A DNA stretch of 64,000 nucleotides from Amylostereum areolatum. Taxonomy: Eukaryota > Basidiomycota > Agaricomycetes > Russulales > Stereaceae. The stretch covers positions 1 through 64,000 of the forward strand of contig SAXG01000036.1 of assembly GCA_012932865.1 (NCBI GenBank). The letters are read 5' to 3'. Made by a program: the position numbers and the translations under genes. Each line of letters begins with the position of its first letter. Position 1 is the stretch's first letter. The notes below the pieces were generated by a model that did not search any database, had not been told where the DNA came from, and saw only the letters and a list, made by a program, of their open reading frames with translations. Below, in pieces: positions 11,300-21,700 of the stretch.

Positions 11300-12920
11300 C
11301 ATGATGTAGTTGTAGTTACAGAATAACGTACAGTGTTTGTAGGTGTACGTGTCCCTCATCCATCTATAGAGAGTCGCATAGGTTATAAAAGAACAGAACA
11401 CTATGCCAGACAGTTAGTAAAACATCAACGGGACAGACAGAGAAAGCGACTCACGAAGGAACTTTCTCAGCATGATAACACGCTTGACACGGTGGGTATC
11501 ATCCGTAGGATGAGACTTGCAGACGCAGACACACCCACACCATGCAGTGTGGTCTTGCACCACGCACGTCCCAGGAATGGCAATGAAGACTATCAACCCG
11601 CCTTCGTGCAACGCGGCCCTCCGCATCACAACATGCAATGCATGTGTGGATAAGGACAGTCGTGTCTCGCAAGGGCAGGCAGTGTTGATGGTCGTCGGCA
11701 AGTAGGGGATGACGTTGAGTGTCGTAAGTGGAGGGTGCGATGCTAGTCTGGATGCATGTACTCGTTCATGTCTATCTAGGTAGAGGAATGAGTCGATGCC
11801 CGCCGCGAGTAATCATGATCACATACCTTGGGTGTTACCCTCCCTTGAAGCTCCTCCAGACTCGATAGTACCTTGGCCTTTGCATCAGGAGTGTGAGTGA
11901 AAAACGATAATGTTTCTATAATGCTAGATAATGCCTTACCATGACTACAGTCAATACCATACATGCCATTCTGATATAGCCATAGGTAAGGCGAGATAAA
12001 TGTGGGCAGAGATTGTGTACGTAGCCAACTGTAGATGTTAGTGAGATTTGGCCAATTGGTGGCCAAGAACAATCAGAAAGATGGAGCATTGCCATCGAGT
12101 TGTAAGAAAAAGAATGTCTACCTAGAATTATAATTATGGGTACTATTGGCGATCACTGCAATCTGTACAATAGATCCAGATATTGGGATCTTCCGGTCAT
12201 GAAGTGGTCATCTCTGCAATGTATACCTGGGCTTGTATACCTAGCTACACATTGTCGACGATGCCATCACTAACAGGGTTGTATATTAGGGCCTTGAGTT
12301 GGTCTGGGCTCTCACATAGATGAGTGTGGGCCATGTGTTGCCCATCAATGGAAGAATGATAGATTTGGAGCGTCGCTTGTGCATTAAAAGCACAATGGTA
12401 TATCTGCTCCATGAATCCCAGGCTGGTTTATATGGGCCGACACAGTACCTAATCTACCATAATTGTTGCAATGGCCCACATGTGTACCTAAACTATCATA
12501 TTGACTCCAGTGCCCCACACATTTGGCATCTTTGACAATCTGGCTGGTATGGACCATGTTTGCCAGCATGGGAGGTATGAGCCTGAGCTGGGCCATATCG
12601 ACCTTCATGGTCAAAATGGCCCCTTGTGGGGACATATCAACCTGCAGTATGGACATGGGCCATCACTTGGCCATCGTGGCCTGATTTCACCATTATTTAT
12701 GTTTGTGCCCAATGCATGCACCATCCTATCATTATTGGTACTCATGTGCAAGGATTACCAGAATGGTATCTGTGCTCAAGCTCTGCACAAGAAAGGTTCC
12801 AAAAGAATTGGTTTGTAGCGCTCACAAATCACACTGGATGCAGTTCAAACAGCAGAATTATGACATTATATGTGGGTATATACAGTATACAGAACGATGC
12901 GAAGATAAAGTGGGACGGAC
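11300..12920. other. no supported gene; one uncharacterised minus-strand frame
   Basis: A 98-codon frame on the minus strand (11776-12072, starting MFLATNWPNLTNIYSWLRTQ) has amino-acid composition that could be protein-coding, but no splice partner or family is recognised. The rest is AT-rich and rich in CAT/GGCC words and has no coding character. Confidence 0.35.
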
Positions 12921-12923
12921 TGC

Positions 12924-14416
12924 CTACGATGCCGCCGTCGCCTGCGAAGAACGCGCGCCGGTACGAGCGCTCGCCCGTGAGGTGGTGGTCGATGTCGTGT
13001 TTGCCGGGTTGGCGAGCGCCTGCCGTCGAGCACGTAGCTGGGCGAGCGCACAGTTGGGGTCCATGCCCTTCGGTTTGTCGGACAAGCCCGCAAAAACCTG
13101 GCTGGAACAGAAGACATCCATCAGTACGCGTCCGATTACGAAAATAAACGAAGAACTCACCGGTTCCACCATGCAAGCAGTGCCTGTACCTCCTCTCTCT
13201 CCTCGGGGTCCTCGAGAAGGTCCAATACGCTGTGATAGAAACACTCGGAATCCGTCATGCTGTCGGTGCGCGAGAAAGTGTTGGCAGAATGTAAAGCAAA
13301 CCGAGCCTGCATCTGAGTGAGCATCGTCGTTCATGAGCGTGCTGGTCGACATACCTGTGTCGCAACATACGCGATGGACGCCTTCGTCATGCGCACCATA
13401 CCATGAAGGCGTGCGTTACCGGAGCGTGTGGCCCTCCCAGCCACTTCGACGGAGCTAGGGGACGTGAATATGTGCTTGAACGTCTGAGGAAACTCGTTAG
13501 CGCGTGCGAGGATCACCGAGCCACAACATACGTACCCATACAAGTATCTCCCCTTTGAGGAGACCGTCCCAAGGGTTTTCGGGGTTATACTTCGACTTGG
13601 CGTACAGGAAGACGGGCCATTGATCGCCAGTCGGGGAGATTTCGCCCGTCTTGAGGCGGCGGCAGATGCTTGAGGTGAAGACATCAGCCAGTCATATCAC
13701 AGGAGAGTGAAGACGACGGCTTACTCTGGATCAGACCAGTCGTAGCCAGTGGGACACAGAAGGCGGCTGGTCGTGTCGTGGTTGAACCCTTGTTTGGACT
13801 TGTTGTTGCGTGCGATGGGCGGGTTGAGGGACTGGCCAAGGGGCACGATCCAGTCCAGAATCGGCCCCTTGAGGCTCTTGGTGTCGTCGGCGCGTGCACC
13901 CTGGACCCCTTTCTGAATCTGTTCAGAAACAGACGTTTGAGGGTCATGCTGTGGTGAGGTGAAGAACGACGCACCTGATCTGCAATAAACTGCAGGTCCT
14001 CATGCGCGTTGTCTTCGAAAATCCGCTCGCGGACACCAGGGATCGTGTGCAGAAGCATGTCGAATACACGATGTTCGCGCTGTTCCCTGTGGAGACGAGG
14101 TTAAGCAATGGTGAGGAAGAAGAAAGGAAACGTACTCGGCCGAGAGGTCAGCGAGGTCTATCTCCTCATTGTCCATCTGGGCCTGGCGCACAATGCCATT
14201 GTTGAGGAGGGCATTGATAGAGCACAAGGCGAAAACGGTGCGTCCAAAATGACAGCCGGCGGAAACGAAAGGACTGGACCTGGACCTAGACACGTGGTCA
14301 GTTCGGATACAACCGTAGAAGCAAAAGGACCAAACTTACATCTTCTTTCGGGGCCCAGATTGAAGGGCGTCATCGGCGTCTCGGCGACGAACACATAAGC
14401 AAGACTGCGTGCTCAT
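12924..14416 (-). CDS. DUF6698-family protein (basidiomycete-specific, function unknown)
   Basis: The start is at 14416 (MSTQSCLCVRRRDADDAL), exon 1 ends 14340 at GTAAGT, and exon 2 begins 14285. Further exons encode NEEIDLADLSAEY, REQREHRVFDMLLHTIPG, the family core KQGFNHDTTSRLLCPTGYDW, then TGEISPTGDQWPVFLYAKSKYNP, PWDGLLKGEILV, FKHIFTSPSSVE, and DSECFYHSVLDLLEDPEER. A basic Ser/Thr/Ala-rich tail follows, to a stop at 12924. The GFNH.T...LCP.G.DW and GDQWP.FLY blocks are what identify DUF6698. The family is strongly expanded in mushrooms and has no known biochemical role. The gene faces away from the TET/JBP gene, 506 bp separating the two starts. All exon joins I checked are in phase, so it looks intact. 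Confidence 0.8.
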
Positions 14417-14772
14417 GTGGACAGGTATAGAGGTAAGGAAGAGGGAGGACAAAAAAAGCAAGGCTCTTGGGGGGAGGGGGGGCGGGTGGTGCATTTCCCC
14501 CATTTTTTGCGCGACTTATAAACTCGAAAAGGTAAAAGTATCTCTCGGCCAAATATTTGGATCAAACTGGCATGCCCAACCCGGCGCCATCCGGCCGAAC
14601 GTTCTGGACCGAACACGATCACGTGCACATTGTTTACGCACGACGGTGAAGTTCAAAAGTTGGTGAACATTTCCTCTGTTCACCCTTCCACGTACGACCA
14701 GGTCGTTCCCGTGCAATCTAGTCTTTTGAGGTCTGTAATTTATTTTTTTACTCCCCCGCCCCACCCACCGGC

Positions 14773-14844
14773 CTTGTACGCGGTTGTTCCCGACCCTCCT
14801 GGCTGATGGCACCATCTTGTACGCGGTCGTTCCCGACCCTCCTG
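14773..14844. repeat. 29-bp direct repeat between the DUF6698 and TET/JBP starts
   Basis: CTTGTACGCGGTTGTTCCCG-ACCCTCCTG at 14773-14801 recurs at 14816-14844 with a single T/C difference and a 43-bp period. A partial third relative (CGACCAGGTCGTTCCCG) sits near 14693. It lies in the shared upstream region of two divergent genes and could hold regulatory sites. Confidence 0.6.
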
Positions 14845-14922
14845 ACGCGTTTTTCTTTCGATCACTCCTCGCTTGACGCACCCTTCTCACTGCATGTTCT
14901 TAATCCAGGCCTTTAAAGTAGC

Positions 14923-15816
14923 ATGCAAGCTGCCGGCCGCAGAGTACGTACAAATTTCCTCATCTCAACTGTGTCTGTGCTTACAGTAGACGGTAGCTTC
15001 GCTCGGCCAAAGAATACTCGCCGTATTCTTTGGCATACCAGTCGTCCGAGTTCGACCTGGCGCAGGTGCTGGCTGCGTCGATGTCAATGGACACCGCCGT
15101 CGACGCAGACGCGCCCGAGGATGATGAATCCATCTACACGCCCTTGGCTGAGCCGCCCGCTGCCGCCCGGTCACGCGCCGCCGCCTCCGAGTCGCGCGAA
15201 GCCACGTGCCCACCTCGACTTGCCCCCTACCCCGACCTCCGCCACACTCCCACCAACTTAACGCCTCAAGGAGAACGCAATCGAAGACGAATGCAGGCCA
15301 GGCGCTCAAAAGCCAAGCAATCCGGTGAGCCTTCGTACGCAGAAGAGCGCCATGCAAACGTTGATGTCGCGATCAAGTGCAACACGGCGTTCACCCTCGA
15401 GTCGTCGTCGATGGCCTCCACGGCATACATCGGGAAGTCTGGTGGGAAGGAGTGCGGCAAGCGGCGCATGATAACGGTGCAGGGGGCGTTAGAGAAGGGT
15501 GCCCAGCTGGTGAAGTGGGATGGGAGGTGCGTACTTGCCAGCCATACCCTCTGATGGTTCGCGTGCTGACGGGCCCTGCTACCAGCGATTCAGTCGGGCT
15601 GTACGATTGCAAGGGGTATCTTTCCGTCATCGGAATCCCAATCCCGAAGGACGACCCAACGTACATCGATGGCGTGAAGAGTGCGAGTGGGGCGCTCTTG
15701 GACCTGGCGACGTCGTGCGAGTACCTCCCGGATCAACACCTTCATCGACGAGGGAAGTACCCCTCCATCTCCACTGGGTCATCAATGGGCACAGGAAGAT
15801 TGGCGTGTACCCAATC
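14923..15816 (+). pseudogene. TET/JBP-type 2OG-Fe(II) dioxygenase gene, 5' half (upstream of gypsy insertion)
   Basis: Exon 1 (14923-14943, MQAAGRR) ends at GTACGT. Exon 2 (14997-15526) encodes LRSAKEYSPYSLAYQSSEFD and a variable, basic N-region. A 61-bp intron (GTGCGT...ACCAG) leads to exon 3, encoding VGLYDCKGYLSVIGIPIPKDD and LHRRGKYPSISTGSSMGTGR. The HRRG.(F/Y)P....G.S.G.G(Q/R) pattern is what precedes the catalytic domain in mushroom TET/JBP proteins. The coding run stops abruptly at the CAATC target duplication (15812-15816) of the gypsy element. Fungal members of the family oxidise 5-methylcytosine and are known to be linked to KDZ transposons. The continuation is at 23333-24063. Confidence 0.75.
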
Positions 15817-16274
15817 TGTCATGAACGGTCTATAATTTTCTTTTTACTTTACATCGGTTACACGCTTTAGGACTTATCGACTTATCACCGGTCCGGCTCC
15901 ACCTTGGCCCGGACCCGGCTCATCTATATCCCACCCGGACCCACGTGACTCATCTCGGTCCAGGTCTGACTCCTTTCTCTTGACTCATGCTGTACGATAC
16001 TGACTCATGCTGTGCTCTTTTACATACAACTGCTTACTTATACTTGGTCTGCTTACTGATCGCCGTGTATTGGTTGCTTACCTAAGTCTCTCTCCTCTTG
16101 TGTATATAAGGCTCGCTCTCGCTGTACATATTCCTTATCTCGAGCTAGTCAATTCTACCGACTTTGCTTGCTTTCCCTCGTCTGTCGCCGTGTCTGATCG
16201 GCTCCCCTCTGTCGTCCTCATCTTCTAGTCAGCTGTGTCGTAACTTGGTGCTGTCGCACTAGTCGTTGCTGACA
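15817..16274 (+). repeat. 5' LTR of gypsy element
   Basis: 458 bp, TG...CA ends (TGTCATGAAC...TTGCTGACA). A TATA box (TATATAAGG) at 16103-16111 is the likely promoter of the element's transcript, followed by a pyrimidine-rich leader. Confidence 0.95.
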
Positions 16275-16745
16275 TAAGCTCGAGATCTGTTTACTCTTGC
16301 ACCACCCTACGACCGTCCCTACGTACTATAGCGTAGTAGTAGTAGTACCCGTCTGGTACTGACCTTGTTCTTCCCCCGTGCCGCCCTAGACCGTTGCCCC
16401 CAGAGTACGCGACTCGTTACCCTGACATTGTGGTCGTGCGCACGTATACCGGTGCCGGCTTGACGTTTCCTCGAAACGTTACACCTACTCGAGACTCTCC
16501 AATACCAGGAGTTGAAAGCTCAGAGGTGACAGTAGAAGGTGCACCTTTGGTGTAGGAAACGAGTAAAAGCGGCGAAAGGAAAGCGGTTTAGGAAGTCTTT
16601 GGGCTCGTGTCCCCTAGACGAAGAGACAGCCAACAGGTCGAGAAGACTGAGGCAGACCGTCTTGCGATCTCATAACAGAACCACCTTCCCTCGACAAAAT
16701 CTTCCCTTGCCGCACAGAGTAACCATTTCGACTGGGGGCTCGTGC

Positions 16746-18710
16746 ATGGAAGATTGGCGCTCGCAAGTACAAGAATTCATCCCCATCAGCCACGACGCTA
16801 TCATCTCCCTCATCAACGAATCTAAAGACCCTTGGGCCTGGCACAATTGGAAGGTCGCCCTCGGTGTAGAAGAACTTGAAGACTCCATCATAGACATCCA
16901 CTTCTATCGCCTCAAAATAAGCGAACAAGGAAACGGAAACCTCTACGTCTACTCCTGCCCATACGTCACCTACCGCTACAAACTCGAGCAACCCCCAAAA
17001 TCCTTCTACGCGCCCAACGAGAAAATACCAGTGGACACTCGACACACCCACCTCCTCCTTACACCAGGCAACACCCCCAGCCCCACACCAGAGCCAGAGG
17101 TCATCGACCTCACCCAGCCAGAGGTCATCGACCTCACCCACTTATAAACAATTCCCTCGTTCGGACTCAACGGCTCCGACTCCAGTTCTGACTCCGACAC
17201 CGACGTTGAGGACGAAAACTGCTACATATATCCCCTTCCTCTAGGCTTCACTGAACGAGGAAACGACTTCTTTGTCCAACTCGGAGACACCACTGTCGAA
17301 GTCGCCTTCGTAGCAACCCAAACAAGTGGCATCAGTTGGTACTTCGCCAACGAAAGCCAAGACGACCTCACTGAAGCCGACTTCAACCTCATCGCCGCCT
17401 CCGCCCTACCGCCTGTCACCGACGAAGACTTCTCCGACCTCGACGAACCAATCATGGCTGCCCAGTGGATCCGCACTGACCCCCAACCCCTTCTCCCTGC
17501 CGAACTTGCCAACTGCACCGAAATCGGTGGAACATGGAACATCGTCATCGGCCAAACTGGCTCTCCCATCCAACACATGAATAACGGCACCGACGATGCC
17601 TGGCTCATGGAAGTAAATGGCCAATGGGTCGCCATCCCTGCCGTGCTTGTTGCCACCCTCAACCTGCCACCCCCCACCGTCAACGTCACGGCCCCCCCCA
17701 TCACCGTCAACCCCCCTGCGGTCACTGTTAGTGCCCCAGCCGCCGCCGCCGCCAGACCCCCCCGAAAGAAAGTCCACGCAAAAACTCCTGAAGGCTTCTC
17801 TGGGAAACGAGAGGACTTCAATGACTGGATGCGGTCGTGCGAGGAATACATGTGAGCCGCTGAGGATGACCTCGTAACGGACAAAGACAAAGTCCTCTTC
17901 ATTCTCACCTACATGACGGGGGAGGCAGCACGCACCTGGAAGGCCGAGTATGAGGATGCACACTTGGCCAATGGAGCCATGGTCGCCTGGGTGGACTTCC
18001 ACAAAGCACTCAAAGGGGCCTTCACCGACGTCAATGAGCAGCACCGTGCCGCAGTCGAACTGGACGGGTTCAAACAGACGAAGGGTACCACTGCCCATGA
18101 ATACTTCGCCAAGTTCGAGCAACTCGCAAGGAAGGCAGGATACTCCACGGCGCAGGACCCTATCCACCTCATGCAGCTGCTCAAACACAACGTCTACTAT
18201 CGGACCATCGACTCCATCTACGACAGCGGTCACGTTCCTCAGAAATATGAGGACCTCAAAGAGCGCATCATCCTGATCGACGGTCTGCGACAGGAGCGGG
18301 AGGACCTTAAGACCCAGCGCAGTGGACCCGTGCAGAACCAAAAACCCAAAGGACAAGGATCGTCCAATGGGCAACAAGGGGGGCAGGTCCCATGGCGCCG
18401 CGATGGAACCGGCACGGTGCACGGTGGCAAAGGTCAGCCGATGGACGTCAACTGTGTCGACATCAAGGGGAGATGCTTCCGCTGCGGACAGAATGGCCAC
18501 CAGGTGCGGGACTGCAGGGTGGACGTGAAGAACATCAGAGACATGTGGGGGAGGGACCGGTACACGGAACCACCAAAGCGGGAGGCTCGAGCACAGACGT
18601 TCGAGACACCCACTGCCTGGGCTAGGAGCCTGTCGGCCGAAGATCGGAAAAGTGTGATGGACGCGCTTCAAGCTCAGCCGAAGGGGGAGGAGAAGAAGGA
18701 GGGTTTTTGA
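16746..18710 (+). pseudogene. gag: Gag polyprotein with two in-frame stop codons
   Basis: One reading frame runs from ATG 16746 (MEDWRSQVQEFIP) to TGA 18708-18710 but is cut by TAA at 17145-17147 (after VIDLTHL) and TGA at 17853-17855 (after MRSCEEYM). After the second stop it carries the retrotransposon-gag core (FILTYMTGEAARTWK, WVDFHKALKGAFTD, EYFAKFEQLARKAGY) and a CCHC zinc knuckle, CFRCGQNGHQVRDC (about 18475-18516), that binds RNA during packaging. Each stop is one transition from a sense codon (CAA or CGA). The first segment might instead be a separate small frame, with gag proper starting at MAAQWIRTD (17454). It ends in a canonical slippery site for a -1 shift into pol. Confidence 0.8.
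18701..18710 (+). promoter_or_regulatory. -1 ribosomal frameshift site between gag and pol
   Basis: The gag codons read G GGT TTT TGA: a canonical X XXY YYZ heptamer (GGGTTTT, 18701-18707) directly abutting the gag stop. Slipping back one base gives GGG TTT TTG AGG, which is exactly the pol frame. No independent pol start is needed. A downstream pseudoknot was not evaluated. Confidence 0.8.
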
Positions 18711-21700
18711 GGGGGCTGACGATGTACACGGCATCTGAAGCCCAAGTTTCTGTTTCTCGCTCGTCTGGTTTTGTTGCGCCTCGGTGGCCTGGTTCTCGTT
18801 TACGTATGCGCATTGTTGATTCGGACTGTACTACTACAGGGGATATCCCCATTATGACTTCTCTTACGGACTCTATCGGTACGGGCACACGTCCCGTTGT
18901 TATTTTAGATACTCAGGCTTCAATTTGTGAGCCTTCGGCTTTGGATACGGCATTGGTTTCGGCCTCAGTTTTGGATACGGCTTTGGATACGGACTCGGTT
19001 TTGGATATGGACCCTGTGAAGTCAGGGACAACGTCGTGCGATGGAAGGGGCACGGCGCCCAAATCATGTTATATGGCACCTGGAACGGCTCAATGGACGC
19101 TTCGTCGCTTAAGGGAAGACAAACCCGAAAGTGCGATTGCAATCCTTCGCATCTGGACACACCATCGACGTCGTGACGAGGCTACTTATGAAGCCATCAA
19201 GGAGATAACTAGCATGGAAGATGAATTAGCATGCCAAGCTCTACTAGAGCTCGCCACTCCCATGCAGTTCATACGCTCCTCCAGCGCCAAGGAACAAACG
19301 GTCATTCCCACACAACTTGTGGTAGATTCCAAGCGCATTGTCAAAGCTCTCGCACTCCTGGACAGTGGTTGCACTGGCTCGTGTATCAACACGAAGTTTG
19401 TGCAGGAAAATCACATCCCCACGCGACGGACTGCTCGCCCAATCCAAGTACGAAATGCAGACGGCACTCTCAACGCAGGAGGTCCCATCACGGAATATGT
19501 CACACTTCGCCTAAATATTCAAGACCATGAAGAAAACATTGACCTGGCGGTCTCCAATCTAGGAGATATGGACCTTTTCATTGGACATGAGTGGCTAAAG
19601 AAGCACAACCCTCACATCGACTGGAAATCCGGGTCAATTGAATTCGACCGATGCCCTATCAGCTGCTCTCGTCCCCCTCCCCTCCTCAATATCGATGATG
19701 ATGAAGAGGAAGAGGAAGAGCCAGTCCACATGGAAAAGGACGAGCAGCTGTTTGCCTTCGACTGGGATGGCTACAAAGCGACATACCACATCCGGACCCA
19801 TGCATCGGACATTGCAATTGAAGAGCACGCTAAGAAAAAGGAACAGACCTTCTCTGAGCGAGTCCCAACGGCGTACCACGAATTCAAGGACATCTTTGAC
19901 AAAGACGACTTCGACAAGCTCCCTGAGCGACGCCCATGGGACCACGCCATTGAGCTCACTCCTAACTTCAAACCGGTCGATTGCAAAGTTTACCCCCTCA
20001 CATTGGACGAGCAGAAGCAACTGGACGCCTTTTTGGAAGAGAACCTGAGATCTGGCCGGATCCAACCGTCCAAATCACCCATGGCCTCCCCATTCTTCTT
20101 CATCAAGAAAAAAGACGGCTCGCTACGTCCTGTGCAGGACTATCGAAAGCTCAATGAGATGACGATAAAGAACCGTTACCCGCTCCCGCTCATCCAAGAG
20201 TTAGTTGACAAGCTTAAGGGAGCACGGCACTTTACCAAGCTCGATGTCCGATGGGGGTACAACAATGTTCGGATTAAAGAAGGGGACGAGTGGAAAGCCG
20301 CATTCCGCACAAACAAAGGTCTCTACGAGCCTACGGTCATGTTCTTTGGACTCACCAACTCCCCGTCTACGTTCCAAGCCATGATGAACGACCTGTTCAA
20401 AGACTTGATCCACCAAGGAGTTGTGGTCGTCTATTTGGACGACATCCTCATCTTCACGCATACGCTAGAAGAACATCGTCGGATAGTCAAGGAGGTCCTC
20501 CGGATCCTGCGAGAAAATAAACTCTATCTGAAGCCAGAAAAGTGCGAGTTTGAGAAGGCAGAAATCGAATACCTGGGCATGATTGTTGGCGGAGGAAGGG
20601 TTCGCATGGATCCAGCAAAGGTCGCGGCAATCACCAATTGGCCAGCCCCCAAAACGAAGAAACAACTTCAATCGTTTTTGGGCTTTTGCAACTTCTACCG
20701 TCGCTTTATCAAGGACTTCAGCGGCATTGCTCACCCAATGACTAAACTCACTGGGAAGACGGAATGGGTCTGGGACACCCCACAGCAGGAGGCTTTTGAG
20801 GAACTCAAGCGACGTATAACATCGCAGCCAGTTCTAGCAATCCCTACAGACGATGGGCAGTTCCGTGTCGAGGCGGACTCCTCTGACTATGCCACGGGCG
20901 CGGTACTTTCGCAACAACAGGACAATGGCAAATGGCACCCAGTCGCCTTCCTCTCAAAGTCCCTCAGCGAAGCTGAGAGGAACTATGAGATTTATGACAA
21001 GGAATTACTGGCTATCATGACGGCGCTAGAGGAATGGAGACAATACCTCATGGGGGCACGACAGGAGTTTGAAATCTGGTCGGATCATCGCAATCTCACG
21101 TACTTCCGCAAGGCGCAGAAGCTAAATCGGAGACAAGCACGGTGGTTAACGGAGCTACAAGAGTATCATTGTACGCTACTCCACAAGCCGGGCAAAACAA
21201 TGGGTAAACCCGATGCTATTTCCCGACTAGCGGGCCTTGAGAAGGGGGAGAAAGACAATGAAAACATTGTCCTCCTGAAACCAGAACTCTTTCGCGCCCT
21301 CAACCATGCAGGAATTATAACCAATGGACCTGACAATGTCTTCATTGAGCGGATTCAGGAGGCTACCTTACTCCGAGACCATGCAGTAGAACGCGCCTTA
21401 GCACTCAAAGTGAAGGGATGGCTGGAACACGCAGATGGAACGATCACCTGGCAACACAGACTCTATGTCCCAAGAGACAAAGGACTCCGTGCAGACATCA
21501 TCCAAGCTCATCATGACGGCCCGCTTGTCGGTCACCCAGGACGATACAAGACCCATGAGCTCATCACGCGCAACTACTGGTGGCCTGCCATTAGAGATGA
21601 TGTCCGGAAATATGTTGAAGGATGTGAGACCTGCCAACGTACCAAGATTAGACATGATCGCATTGCCGCTCCACTCCACCCACATGACCCGCCACAAGCG

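Larger units (their letters stand above)
4640..11300 (-). mobile_element. Mutator-like (MULE) DNA transposon carrying one large fused gene
   Basis: The limits are approximate. They are set by clusters of a short motif (AAAGTAACTTT, AAGGAACTTG, CAAGTTCC, CAAGTTACTTT) near 4680-4735 on the left and near 10640-10660, 10905-10935 and 11255-11290 on the right, which look like subterminal repeats. Between them lies one minus-strand transposase gene. I could not find exact terminal inverted repeats or a 9-bp target duplication by eye, so the ends are uncertain by a few hundred bases. Two in-frame stops in the gene suggest the copy is no longer autonomous. Confidence 0.55.

Noticed and set aside
12300..12800. 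Possible gene or tandem array in a CAT/GGCC-rich stretch
   Set aside because: No frame extends with conserved character and the repeats are too irregular to define a unit.
16614..17141. Long antisense frame opposite gag
   Set aside because: It mirrors the gag codon pattern and its repeats (DDLWLGEVDDLWL) are the antisense of the EVIDLT duplication; no homology of its own.
17406..18734. 442-codon minus-strand frame inside the gypsy element
   Set aside because: Antisense shadow of gag; the plus strand carries a recognisable gag core and zinc knuckle.
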